A stretch of DNA of 64,000 nt from a virus. Positions 37,315 through 45,328 of the stretch are shown here, piece after piece (the stretch's first letter is position 1; the number at the start of each line of letters is the position of its first letter). Where the stretch lies: positions 124,001-188,000 of IMG/VR virus record IMGVR_UViG_3300048591_000242; one strand, written 5' to 3'. The translations under genes and the position numbers were made by a program. The notes under the pieces were generated by a model. The model did not search any database. It was not told the origin of the DNA and saw only the letters and a list, made by a program, of their open reading frames with translations.

Positions 37315-37357
37315 CTAGAGAGAGGATAAAACCTCTCTCTAGCTATGCTCTATTTTT
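37315..37357 (+). terminator. intrinsic terminator
   Basis: CTAGAGAGAGG / CCTCTCTCTAG (37315-37325, 37332-37342), then CTATGCTCTATTTTTT, sharing the TATGC...ATTTT tail of other 3' ends here. Confidence 0.75.
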
Positions 37358-37401
37358 TGAATGTAAGTTATGATATGGATTCTATTTTTAGGAGAAGTAT
37401 C

Positions 37402-37767
37402 ATGAAACCGCATAACTGGATGATGGTTAATTGGAAACCTATGTATGCGTTAATCTATTCTATAGTCTGTCTTGCTGATTTTGTAGTCTTTCCAGCCTGG
37501 GTAGGCATACATCGAGTTAACTATTTTGAACTTTTAGAGGCAGTTAGTAAGTTTGATCCTAAGGTACAAGCGGAGCTTATACACGTCGCTATGAAGAGTT
37601 GGGAGCCATTTACGTTAAAAGGTACCGGTCTATTTCATCTAGCTTCCGGGGCACTATTAACAGGCGCTGCCATTACTAAAGGACCAGACAGTAATGCGGT
37701 CTTTACTGACAAAGGTCTTAAGTTTGCACGTAGAAAAGAAGATAGAGTAAAGGTAAGTGTAGAGTAA
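37402..37767 (+). CDS. holin-like membrane protein
   Basis: 121 residues from an ATG after AGGAGAAG. The N-terminus (HNWMMVNWKPMYALIYSI) enters a first membrane span, with a second near FHLASGALLTGAAIT. The pattern W-x-P-x-x-x-x-G-x-x-x-F-H-x-A-x-G-A (here WEPFTLKGTGLFHLASGA) is what I remember from holins of several T4-like and jumbo phages. It would release the endolysin at the end of infection. No lysozyme gene lies next to it in the window. A basic tail ends the protein. Confidence 0.55.
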   Translation: MKPHNWMMVNWKPMYALIYSIVCLADFVVFPAWVGIHRVNYFELLEAVSKFDPKVQAELIHVAMKSWEPFTLKGTGLFHLASGALLTGAAITKGPDSNAVFTDKGLKFARRKEDRVKVSVE

Positions 37768-37906
37768 ACGTTCTAGGGTATGGGTTTAGGCCTGTACTCT
37801 AAACGCTATGCTGTAGTTTAAATATTAATCAGGGTAGAGAATGGTATACGGCCCATATATAAAGGCCCTATGCCATTTAGCGTTCGCAGACATCCAAGGA
37901 GTTCCC

Positions 37907-40315
37907 ATGGTACGTTATAAGTTCTCGGTATTTTCACATGGATTTACCGTTAGTCTTTTCTATGTAAACGACAAGCAGGCTATCCTTGAGTTTAGTAAAG
38001 ACCTAGCTACATTTGAAGAAATGTGGGTACCCAAGCTACGTAGAAAAATAAGAAAGGTAAAGTCTGTGTTTGCAGCAGCTAGTATGGATAGAATGGAATA
38101 TAGTTTTCTTATAGCTGACTTTGTACCTTTAATAAAATTCTTAAAGGAAAGAGGCTATACCGATGCGGATATGTCTATATATAAACATAACGCCTCAGAG
38201 GGTATGCCTATTGAGATTGAATTGGGGGATGGAGTGGCTCCTAAAGATCAAGAACAAAGAGACGTAGTTGAGTTTATCAATAGTCCAGACAAAACCAATA
38301 TTGTTTTAAATCTAAGAACAGGTGGAGGTAAAGCACAACCTTTAGCTTCTAAGATTAAGATACCGGGTGGTTGGAGTACTATGGGTGAGATGGAAGTAGG
38401 TAAAATTATAACTGCTCCAGACGGTACCCCCACTAAGGTAACCGGTGTACACCCTCAGGGGTTAAAGGGTTGTTATAAATTAACTTTTAGCGACGGTAGA
38501 AGTTGTGAGGCTGACGGGGAACATTTATGGCGAGTATATGTGAAGGGAGAAGAACTTACTATAGATACCGCTGAAGTACATGGCTTGGTAGGTACAGGTA
38601 ACGTACTGACCATACCGCTACCTACATCTGAGCACATATCGGAAGTAGAGTTACCCATGGACCCATATGAGCTAGGAATTGGTTTAGGAGCTATGGATAA
38701 TAACCATAAACTACCTACTGGTATAGTGGATTTAGAGGGATATACTCAGCTAAATGGATTAGCTTATGGCGAATATATCCCTAAACTATATCTACATGCT
38801 TCTACCACACAAAGACTAAATTTAGTACGTGGATTAATGGATGCTTGTGGTCACACTGTAACGGACGGCTCTGTTTACTTTACCTCCAATACCTATACCC
38901 TGGCAAAGAACCTTCAATATTTAGTTAGATCACTAGGAGGTTGTGCTAGCTTAACCACCAATACCACCAACAGGTTTGTAAGAGGGGCTATAAATAGAAC
39001 TAGCTCGAGCTATAGGGTCTATGTAGAGTACCCTATTGTCACTGAGTTATATAGTTGTAATAGAAAGAAAACCAACTGTATGTCTAGAGGCAAATACTTA
39101 AATAAGGTAGAGTGTCGTATAGTGAATGTAGAATACATAGGTAGAAAGGAAACTCAGTGTATCTCTGTAGATCACCCAGACAAGCTTTACATTACTGATG
39201 ACTTTATAGTAACGCATAACACGTTTTTGGGATTAAACTCCATAGCTAACTTTAAAGTACGCACGGCATTGATAATGAATGCCGGGCACTTTAAGACATG
39301 GCAGGATTCCATGTCGTGGGTATACAAGGACGAAAAAAACTACTGTATAGTTAGGGGTAGAGATAATCTTAAACGGCTTATAGAGCTATCTATAGCTGGA
39401 GAAAATGAGTATAAGCTTATCTATATCTCCATAGCTACGCTTAGAAAGTATATTACTGACTATCTAGCCACAGGGGAGACTATAGAGGGGGTACATCCTA
39501 GAGAGTTATTTAGTGTATTAGGGGTAGGTTATCGCATAGTAGATGAGGCACATCAATCTATACATGCGATAGCCATACAAAACATTTTTACTCACGTAAA
39601 CAAAACACTTTACTTATCTGCTACTTTAGTAACGGAAGATCCGTTTCTACAGAAACAGTATAAGAAAATGTTTCCTTTAGAAGATCAGTTTAAGAAAGGA
39701 GTAACTAACAAACACGCTCGAGGTATTAGTATTACCTATAGGGTAAAGGATAGGGATAAGATTCGCTGTACAGGGGGTAAAGGCTATAGTCATGTTGTTT
39801 ATGAACATTGGATTATGTCAAATAAACAAAGACTTAGTAATTACATAGAGATGATAGAAAGTATTTTAACTGAATCATTCATAAGTGTAAGGGAAGGGAA
39901 ACAAAAGGCACTTATCTTCTGCAGCACCACTGAGTTATGTAAGATAGTGGCAGATCAGCTAAGAATAAGTTATGGTGATAGATTTACCATATCAGATTAC
40001 GTAGCCAGTCACGATCCGTCTGTACTACACGACAACGATATAGTGGTATCTACACCACTATCGGCAGGTACTGGTGTAGATATAGAAGACCTAAGAGTAG
40101 CCATATCTACTGTAGCCGTAAGATCCATTCAGCTTAACCAGCAGATGGCCGGGCGATTACGTCCGCTACGTAATCATCCAAATGTAACACCGGATTACAT
40201 CTGGCTAAACTGTGGAGATATACCACAGCACTTGCAGTATAACTCAGCTAAGATGGAGCAGTTAGGAAACCATACCAAAGAGATTAAGTATACCTTTTAT
40301 AACACTGAAATATAA
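37907..40315 (+). CDS. SF2 DEAH-type helicase interrupted by an intein
   Basis: 802-residue precursor giving an approximately 506-residue helicase after splicing. The Walker A motif is LRTGGGK-T, split by the intein between K and T. The rest shows DEAHQS (motif II), LYLSATL (motif III) and QQMAGRLRPL (motif VI), the pattern of UvsW-like superfamily 2 helicases that remodel replication and recombination intermediates. The ATG at 37907 is preferred for its AAGGAG site five bases upstream; an ATG at 37841 is in frame with a weaker site. The intein covers 38333-39220. A hairpin with a T-run follows the stop. Confidence 0.85.
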   Translation: MVRYKFSVFSHGFTVSLFYVNDKQAILEFSKDLATFEEMWVPKLRRKIRKVKSVFAAASMDRMEYSFLIADFVPLIKFLKERGYTDADMSIYKHNASEGMPIEIELGDGVAPKDQEQRDVVEFINSPDKTNIVLNLRTGGGKAQPLASKIKIPGGWSTMGEMEVGKIITAPDGTPTKVTGVHPQGLKGCYKLTFSDGRSCEADGEHLWRVYVKGEELTIDTAEVHGLVGTGNVLTIPLPTSEHISEVELPMDPYELGIGLGAMDNNHKLPTGIVDLEGYTQLNGLAYGEYIPKLYLHASTTQRLNLVRGLMDACGHTVTDGSVYFTSNTYTLAKNLQYLVRSLGGCASLTTNTTNRFVRGAINRTSSSYRVYVEYPIVTELYSCNRKKTNCMSRGKYLNKVECRIVNVEYIGRKETQCISVDHPDKLYITDDFIVTHNTFLGLNSIANFKVRTALIMNAGHFKTWQDSMSWVYKDEKNYCIVRGRDNLKRLIELSIAGENEYKLIYISIATLRKYITDYLATGETIEGVHPRELFSVLGVGYRIVDEAHQSIHAIAIQNIFTHVNKTLYLSATLVTEDPFLQKQYKKMFPLEDQFKKGVTNKHARGISITYRVKDRDKIRCTGGKGYSHVVYEHWIMSNKQRLSNYIEMIESILTESFISVREGKQKALIFCSTTELCKIVADQLRISYGDRFTISDYVASHDPSVLHDNDIVVSTPLSAGTGVDIEDLRVAISTVAVRSIQLNQQMAGRLRPLRNHPNVTPDYIWLNCGDIPQHLQYNSAKMEQLGNHTKEIKYTFYNTEI
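38333..39220 (+). mobile_element. intein (296 residues) in the helicase Walker A motif
   Basis: Begins with Ala after GGGK (AQPLASKIKIPGGW) and ends VTHN before Thr. The splicing blocks are visible: block B-like ADGEHLWRV with its His, block F-like ISVDHPDKLYITDDFIV, and the C-terminal His-Asn. The first residue is Ala, so it belongs to the inteins without an N-terminal Cys/Ser nucleophile. The LAGLIDADG helices survive (LGIGLGAMDN and LVRGLMDACG), but Ala and Cys stand where the two catalytic Asp residues should be. Splicing looks competent and homing dead. Confidence 0.85.
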
Positions 40316-40320
40316 ACCCA

Positions 40321-40350
40321 GGACTAGGGGATATCCTCTAGTCCTTTTAT
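40321..40350 (+). terminator. intrinsic terminator
   Basis: GGACTAG / CTAGTCC (40321-40327, 40338-40344) followed by TTTTATGCTGTATATT. Ends the helicase unit. Confidence 0.65.
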
Positions 40351-40372
40351 GCTGTATATTGGAGAATTAATT

Positions 40373-41041
40373 ATGATATCAATTTGTTTTAATAATAAGA
40401 TGGTGGCTACAGACTCATTGCACCCAAAAACACCTATAGGGGGTAAAAACTATGGCGCCATATTTACCACGAAATGTGGAAAATTAAACGGCAACAAAAT
40501 AATTGCTGTTGCATGCTGTGGAAATATCGTATTAGCTGGCCAGCTACTATACTCATATTTAGGTGACGTAACGCTGTATAATACACCTGGAAATGAAGAG
40601 GATTTTTCTGTGTGGATCAGTAGAACCTATAAAAGGCTGTTAGGATTTGTCGATAACAGCGAAGTTGTAGTTTTCAGTAAGGGTACAGAAGGTACAGTTA
40701 TACATACTTTTGGCATAAGTAGAAACGGTATATCTACGATTAAGGAAATACCTATGACTGAAGATGATATTGGTGTCTTAGACACATGTATTTATACCTC
40801 TGACGATCTAGACGAATATTGCGATAGTAAAGCCAACGTCAAATTACCAACCAACCCACTGGATAGGATGTGGGTTTATTCTAAATACCACCAGGGTCGT
40901 AATCCTACTATCACATATCTAGAATTTGATACTATGGAACTTAAAACATACTCACCCACACCCGCCATTAAAAGGAAATTAACTAAACTTGCAAAAGATA
41001 CCCTTGAGTTTAGATTAGCTATAATAGAAAATAGAATTTAA
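40373..41041 (+). CDS. Ntn-hydrolase-like (proteasome/HslV fold) protein
   Basis: 222 residues from the ATG at 40373, which follows GGAG; an ATG at 40349 is in frame but inside the preceding tail motif. The order of segments recalls proteasome beta-type folds: ISICFNNKMVATDSL at the start, then TTKCGKLNGNKIIAVACCGNIVLAGQLL, then VVVFSKGTEGTVIHTFGISRNG. HslV shows a comparable N-terminal strand, an ADG/ADS turn and a K-x-x-x-L-x-x-x-x-I-A-G-x-A-G segment. There is no N-terminal Thr-Thr; the nearest nucleophile would be Ser3. The fold call is moderate and activity is unproven. Confidence 0.45.
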   Translation: MISICFNNKMVATDSLHPKTPIGGKNYGAIFTTKCGKLNGNKIIAVACCGNIVLAGQLLYSYLGDVTLYNTPGNEEDFSVWISRTYKRLLGFVDNSEVVVFSKGTEGTVIHTFGISRNGISTIKEIPMTEDDIGVLDTCIYTSDDLDEYCDSKANVKLPTNPLDRMWVYSKYHQGRNPTITYLEFDTMELKTYSPTPAIKRKLTKLAKDTLEFRLAIIENRI

Positions 41042-41127
41042 TCATGTATTGTATTATATGTAAGTTGCCGTGTCTTAAATGCTTTATCGAGTATTTCTAG
41101 CAAACGAGACAATAGCACATAACCCGT

Positions 41128-41157
41128 TCTATGGCTAGCTTTAGTGCTAGCCATAGA
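41128..41157 (+). terminator. hairpin
   Basis: TCTATGGCTAGC / GCTAGCCATAGA (41128-41139, 41146-41157), perfect 12-bp stem, with a TTTTTTATTTTT run about 13 bases later. Separates the Ntn-like gene from the duplicated internal-head-type genes. Confidence 0.6.
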
Positions 41158-41197
41158 CACCCTTTATACCGCTTTTTTATTTTTGGGGAATGCTGTA

Positions 41198-42220
41198 ATG
41201 TATACAGAAATCGTAGCAGAAGAATTAGAATTAGATGCAGCATTGGACTGTTGCTTGGTAAAGTCTAGACTGGTTATGGGGCTAGAGGATATATTTGAAA
41301 GTTTACCTACAGACTGTGACATGGGTAAAACGGTATTGGCTGTGGCGGCAACAAACACTGGCAATACACCCACATATAGTGCAGAAGGTATTTCCGATTT
41401 CCTCGCACAACTGTGGGAGGGGATTAAGAATGTAATGTCTAAGATCTGGGAAAACATTAAGAAATTCGGGGCATGGCTACGTGCTGGCGTGTTAAGATTG
41501 TTTGGTATGTCCAAAAGTATAAAAGAAGAGGCGGATGGTAAACTTGACTTGGTAGGTCAGATAAAAGCGGAACAGTTACAATTTCTTAAAGGGATGGCTG
41601 CTTATGACGATGGTATACGCAATGCAATGAATTTAAGTGAGGGTAGAGTGGGTGCCATTATAGATGCTGTTGATGAATTCAGTAAGAAAGAAATACCTAC
41701 TACAGAAGAAACTATGGCCAATGCCAGGGCTTTTTTGGATGCTAAAAGAGCAGCAAAGGATGCTAAAGCTATTACCGATAAACTGGCCATGGGGGAAATA
41801 GAAGTGACATCCACTAAAGATCCAGAATCTGGGGAAGAGACACTGGTTGGGTTTAATTATGTACCTAACAAACCAGCCAAGGACAGCGATAAGGTTACTA
41901 AAATAACCGGTAAGGATATTTCTAAAATGGCTGGAGAAATATCTAAGACAGAAAGTAAGGTCTTAGATATGACTAAACGATTAACGGACACCAAATGGGC
42001 CGAGGATGCCATTAAGAAAATGGACTCAATGATACGTAGACTGGGTAGTGCGCCGGAAGGTAAAGTAAAACGCTACGTCGCCAGAAAATCCAGAGAACTA
42101 TCTAGGGCCATCCAAACAGAAATAAAGCTCAATAAAATAATAGCCGATGACCTAAAAAAGACACTGGATGCATCCATTAGTGGTTTGGATGGGGCTCTTA
42201 AGTCACTCAGCAACAAATAA
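41198..42220 (+). CDS. internal head (inner body) type protein, copy 1
   Basis: 340 residues from the ATG at 41198 behind GGGGAATGC. Layout: an acidic about 70-residue N-terminal part (EELELDAALD, GLEDIFESLP), then TYSAEGISDFL, an amphipathic helix (LWEGIKNVMSKIWENIKKFG), and a long Lys/Asp-rich helical remainder. In phiKZ relatives internal head proteins carry N-terminal propeptides cut after S/A/G-x-E; SAE-G fits such a site. It is a tandem paralogue of the next gene, sharing long identical DNA near the start. Likely packed with DNA in the capsid and ejected; this is inferred. Confidence 0.6.
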   Translation: MYTEIVAEELELDAALDCCLVKSRLVMGLEDIFESLPTDCDMGKTVLAVAATNTGNTPTYSAEGISDFLAQLWEGIKNVMSKIWENIKKFGAWLRAGVLRLFGMSKSIKEEADGKLDLVGQIKAEQLQFLKGMAAYDDGIRNAMNLSEGRVGAIIDAVDEFSKKEIPTTEETMANARAFLDAKRAAKDAKAITDKLAMGEIEVTSTKDPESGEETLVGFNYVPNKPAKDSDKVTKITGKDISKMAGEISKTESKVLDMTKRLTDTKWAEDAIKKMDSMIRRLGSAPEGKVKRYVARKSRELSRAIQTEIKLNKIIADDLKKTLDASISGLDGALKSLSNK

Positions 42221-42251
42221 TAGCCACCAGTAAACTTTGAGGAATGCCGTA

Positions 42252-43256
42252 ATGTATACAGAAGAATTAGAATTAGATGCAGCATTGGATGACTGCATCG
42301 CCAAGGCCAATTTAACTATCGGCCTGGAGAGTGTATTTCCAGATTTACCAGAAAATAGTAAGCTAGGTAGAAAGGTTTTAGAGGTAGCTTCCATGCATAC
42401 CGGCATTACACCTACATATAGTGCTGAGGGTATAGGTGACTTTTTAATTAATGTCTGGGAAGGCATTAAAAATGTAATGTCTAAGATCTGGGAGAGTATT
42501 AAGAAGTTTGCTAAATGGGTAAAAGAGTCCATTGGCAATATGTTTGGCAAAATTGACGATAAAAGAATTGATTCAATAGCCGACAGCGATGTAGTTGTTG
42601 AAGTAGAAGAAGCTGCTGAGTTACCAGATCTTGCTAAACTTAAAAAAATGAATGAAGACGTTCTCTATGAAGGTGACGTTGAAAAGCAAATTGATGCTTT
42701 AGAGAAGGTAGATGAAGATCTTACCGATGACGTAGCTGAAGTAATAGAGGCCGGTACCGCTGAAGTAGATAAAGGTAAGGTAAAAGATCTTAATGAATTC
42801 TTTACTAATAACCAGGTAGTAATTGAATCTACTATTGACCCGCACAGTGGTAAAGAAACCAGAAATGCGGTTACTGTTGTGCCGTTAAACAGAAAAACCA
42901 ATACGGTTAAAATTAAACGTATGAGTGGTAAGGATTTGGCCAAGATGGCTAAGGACACCAAGTCGCTACAAAAGGATGTAGAAGACGCAGTGGAAAATCT
43001 TACCGACACTAAATGGGGTGAAAAGCGTTTAGCCGATTTGGATAAAATCATTAAACGCATCAGTAAGGCGGGTACCTTAAAAGCTAAGAGTGTAGTAAAG
43101 AAACAGGCTATTACTCTTAGCGGTGTAGTGCGGGATAACCTTAAGGTAAAAAGAGCTATGGCTCGTGACCTATTAGAGTCATTAGAGGCCCGTATTAAAA
43201 TAATTGATGGCGCCATTAAGGCTATGGAAGCTGCTGAAAAAGCCGATAAAGAGTAA
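42252..43256 (+). CDS. internal head (inner body) type protein, copy 2
   Basis: 334 residues. The start region repeats that of copy 1 in both leader (GGAATGCCGTAATG) and protein (MYTEELELDAALDDC). It again has GLESVF, TYSAEGIGDFL and the amphipathic helix VWEGIKNVMSKIWESIKKFA. After about residue 110 the two copies diverge, but both keep the pattern GKDLAKMAKDTKSLQKDVED / TDTKWGEKRLADLDKII near the C-terminal third. Same inferred role and same candidate SAE-G cleavage. The ClpP-like pair begins seven bases after its stop, so the four genes form one unit. Confidence 0.6.
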   Translation: MYTEELELDAALDDCIAKANLTIGLESVFPDLPENSKLGRKVLEVASMHTGITPTYSAEGIGDFLINVWEGIKNVMSKIWESIKKFAKWVKESIGNMFGKIDDKRIDSIADSDVVVEVEEAAELPDLAKLKKMNEDVLYEGDVEKQIDALEKVDEDLTDDVAEVIEAGTAEVDKGKVKDLNEFFTNNQVVIESTIDPHSGKETRNAVTVVPLNRKTNTVKIKRMSGKDLAKMAKDTKSLQKDVEDAVENLTDTKWGEKRLADLDKIIKRISKAGTLKAKSVVKKQAITLSGVVRDNLKVKRAMARDLLESLEARIKIIDGAIKAMEAAEKADKE

Positions 43257-43262
43257 CGCATT

Positions 43263-43751
43263 ATGAAATATATTCCGATTTTTGATGATACTACGGTAGG
43301 TTCTGTATTTGCTGAGCTTTTGGCCTGTCAGAGTGAAGGGGAGACTGAGGCTACTTTAATCTTCAGTGCCCCTGATATGGGTATGTATATAGGTTTGGCC
43401 TTTAGAGACCTTTTATATACCTTTAAGGACACTCTTGCGCTTACGGCGGTAGCCCACATACCCCCTAACCTAAATGAGCTTGTAGCGATTACAGGGTTGC
43501 CTGTAGAGCAGAGAAAGATTACTAAGTCAAATCTAGTAATCTTTGTAAAAGAAACCTGGTTTATCGAAGGCTCTGTTTCTGAGCAGTACATTACTCATTC
43601 AGAAAAGCTTTTAGTAGAAAATAAAATTGTAAAACTAATAAGCGAGTCTTCTAAGCTTACCGAAGAAAACATAAACAACCTAATTAAAGACGGTAAGGTT
43701 GTTCATGCTAAGGATGCTATAGAGGCAGGGTTATTTGGGAGTACTGTATAA
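43263..43751 (+). CDS. ClpP-like pseudoprotease
   Basis: 162 residues with the ClpP/crotonase repeat layout but no catalytic triad. Segments TLIFSAPDMGMYIGLAFRDL, LALTAVAHIPPNLNELVAIT and VVHAKDAIEAGLFGSTV line up with the intact ClpP encoded next (IVLFINSYGGRVDVCLAIVD, YTVGYGQVMSAGAFILANG, YYLSATEAVEFGIVDTV). The Ser position falls in PPNLNE, the His position in LVIFVKE and the Asp position in DGKVV, so all three appear lost. Stop and next start overlap (TAATG). Similar dead/active pairs are known in ClpR/ClpP rings, suggesting a mixed complex. Confidence 0.65.
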   Translation: MKYIPIFDDTTVGSVFAELLACQSEGETEATLIFSAPDMGMYIGLAFRDLLYTFKDTLALTAVAHIPPNLNELVAITGLPVEQRKITKSNLVIFVKETWFIEGSVSEQYITHSEKLLVENKIVKLISESSKLTEENINNLIKDGKVVHAKDAIEAGLFGSTV

Positions 43752-44248
43752 TGGCTACTAAAAGAATACTTTACATTACCGATGACATAGCTTTAGAAAA
43801 CGGCTATGAGGTAATTATAGGTTTGCGTAAGCTAGAGGCAGAAGACCCTATCTCCCCTATAGTTTTGTTTATAAATTCATACGGTGGCAGAGTAGACGTA
43901 TGTCTGGCTATAGTAGACGTTATGAACGATCTGTCGTGTCCTGTATATACCGTGGGATACGGTCAGGTTATGTCAGCAGGTGCCTTTATTTTAGCAAACG
44001 GCTCTAAAGGTAATAGAAGCTTAGCCCCTAATGCCAGAGTACTACTACATCACCCTAACGGCAATAACGTACTGGGAGATACAGACACCGGCATGGCTGT
44101 ATTCTTAGCCTATCGTGATATGGTAGATGTATTAATAGCAGAAGCTTCTGAAAGAAGTATAGAAGAGGTATCTTCTAAGATGTCTACTGACTATTATTTA
44201 TCTGCTACAGAAGCTGTAGAATTTGGTATAGTAGATACTGTTTTATAG
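43751..44248 (+). CDS. ClpP-like serine protease
   Basis: 165 residues with the complete ClpP triad: Ser75 in GQVMSAGAFIL, His100 in ARVLLHHP and Asp147 in STDYYLSATEAVEFG. The substrate-strand motif FINSYGGRVD matches the family's F-I-N-S-P-G-G. It is about 30 residues shorter than bacterial ClpP and lacks a propeptide. It could act with a host ClpX/ClpA, with the upstream dead paralogue, or as a head-maturation protease, since S14-type enzymes serve that role in other phages and internal-head-type genes lie just upstream. No ATPase gene is next to it. Confidence 0.88.
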   Translation: MATKRILYITDDIALENGYEVIIGLRKLEAEDPISPIVLFINSYGGRVDVCLAIVDVMNDLSCPVYTVGYGQVMSAGAFILANGSKGNRSLAPNARVLLHHPNGNNVLGDTDTGMAVFLAYRDMVDVLIAEASERSIEEVSSKMSTDYYLSATEAVEFGIVDTVL

Positions 44249-44256
44249 CGTATTAG

Positions 44257-44289
44257 GTATAGTCCTCCATATAGAGGACTATACTTTTT
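44257..44289 (+). terminator. intrinsic terminator
   Basis: GTATAGTCCTC / GAGGACTATAC (44257-44267, 44274-44284), then TTTTT. Ends the ClpP unit. Confidence 0.8.
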
Positions 44290-44315
44290 ATGATGTTGTT
44301 TAGGTATTAGTAAAA

Positions 44316-44325
44316 TATATATTAC
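44316..44325 (+). promoter_or_regulatory. TATATATTAC promoter with hairpin-containing leader
   Basis: Exact motif. The ACAACCAC box appears at 44392-44399, farther than elsewhere; the extra bases hold a hairpin CTAGAAAACCTCT / AGAGGTTTTCTAG (44343-44355, 44370-44382). Confidence 0.7.
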
Positions 44326-44449
44326 CTAGATGTATATGCACGCTAGAAAACCTCTAATTTAGCCCACAAGAGGTTTTCTAGTTTTAGCCATACAACCACA
44401 GGCCTTAAAATAAAACGGCTGTAAATGAAAATAAGAAGGAAGCATAAGA

Positions 44450-44839
44450 ATGTCAGTAGATGAAGCTTTTATGTTAAAAATAAAACCTTTACTTAAAAAC
44501 AGAGACGCTCTTTTAGAGATACAACAGTCTATAGATTTAGAGAAGCGAGAAGTAAAACGCTATCTAGATATAGAGACTAGAAAGAACAAGCACCCAGATA
44601 GAGACAGAAACTTGTCTATTCTAAAGGACGACTTAGTTTCTCTAGTAGAAAAAGGAAACTATGTTAGGGAAAAGCTACGTATACTGAAAAAGGAAAGGAC
44701 TACTTTAAACAAAGCTAAAACTCGCGCTCTTAGATTTAATGATGCTTTTGTAGCAGCGGCTGAGCTTTTATTAGATGAGGAGCTATTTCTAGAGTTAGAA
44801 GCTAAGGCAGGTACATTGCTTTCTATAAACGAAAACTAA
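44450..44839 (+). CDS. coiled-coil hypothetical protein
   Basis: 129 residues, highly charged and almost wholly helical (KNRDALLEIQQSIDLEKREV, REKLRILKKERTTLNKAKTR), predicted by eye as long coiled coils. No other motif. It is a single-gene unit with its own promoter and a strong hairpin after it. Function unknown. Confidence 0.6.
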   Translation: MSVDEAFMLKIKPLLKNRDALLEIQQSIDLEKREVKRYLDIETRKNKHPDRDRNLSILKDDLVSLVEKGNYVREKLRILKKERTTLNKAKTRALRFNDAFVAAAELLLDEELFLELEAKAGTLLSINEN

Positions 44840-44841
44840 TA

Positions 44842-44885
44842 GGCACTATACACTCTAGGTTGTCCTAGAGTGTATAGCCTTATGC
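44842..44885 (+). terminator. clamped hairpin
   Basis: CTATACACTCTAGG / CCTAGAGTGTATAG (44846-44859, 44864-44877), perfect 14-bp stem. GGCA lies before it and TATGC after it, then a long T-rich stretch. Confidence 0.75.
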
Positions 44886-44908
44886 TTCTATTCAATTTTT
44901 TTTTCAAA

Positions 44909-44918
44909 TATATATCAC
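44909..44918 (+). promoter_or_regulatory. TATATATCAC promoter variant
   Basis: Variant motif followed by CCTTATAGA; the same downstream element TTATAGA occurs after the motifs at 46459 and 49168. Confidence 0.65.
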
Positions 44919-44976
44919 CCTTATAGATAAAACTTAAACTTTACGTAGAGGTATAACCTCAAAAGGAATGTTTTCT

Positions 44977-45324
44977 ATGATAGATAAAGTATTGAAAAAG
45001 GTCTTAGTACAAATAGGTAATCTTTCAGATAAAGAAGGAGTTAGTCTTACCGAAGGTATACTGATATATCCAGTAATGGGTATATTAGAATGCTGGGTAG
45101 TAGTATACCCAGAAGGACTATGCCATGCGGTTTATAAAGACGGCTACTACGTAGCTACACTTACGATACCCAAGCAGATGATGGGTAGTTGGGATACTTT
45201 ATTAAAGATAGAGCCTTCTGCTGAGCTAGCTATTCTAATGGAAGCCCTTAATGTGTTAGAGGTAGGGATTACTAATGAAGCCATCTTAAATGAACAGATT
45301 AACAAACTAATGAATAAGGAATAA
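44977..45324 (+). CDS. hypothetical protein, paralogue A
   Basis: 115 residues from the ATG at 44977, eight bases after AAGGA; the ATG at 44968 is too close to that site. Shares with the next gene the pattern T/S-EGIL-V ... YP-E/D-GLC-x-x-V ... DG-x-Y-x-x-TL (TEGILIYPVMG, VVVYPEGLCHAVYKDGYYVATL). Small alpha/beta protein of unknown function under a phage promoter motif, so probably early-expressed. Confidence 0.6.
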   Translation: MIDKVLKKVLVQIGNLSDKEGVSLTEGILIYPVMGILECWVVVYPEGLCHAVYKDGYYVATLTIPKQMMGSWDTLLKIEPSAELAILMEALNVLEVGITNEAILNEQINKLMNKE

Positions 45325-45328
45325 GAAA

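Noticed and set aside
42665-43261. 198-codon open frame on the minus strand
   Set aside because: It is the antisense shadow of the internal-head-type gene at 42252-43256, with low-complexity Ser/Leu-rich translation and no ribosome site.
43751-44248. Calling the ClpP-like gene the phage head-maturation protease outright
   Set aside because: phiKZ relatives use a different head protease for S/A/G-x-E sites, and this protein resembles housekeeping ClpP; the role is left open.
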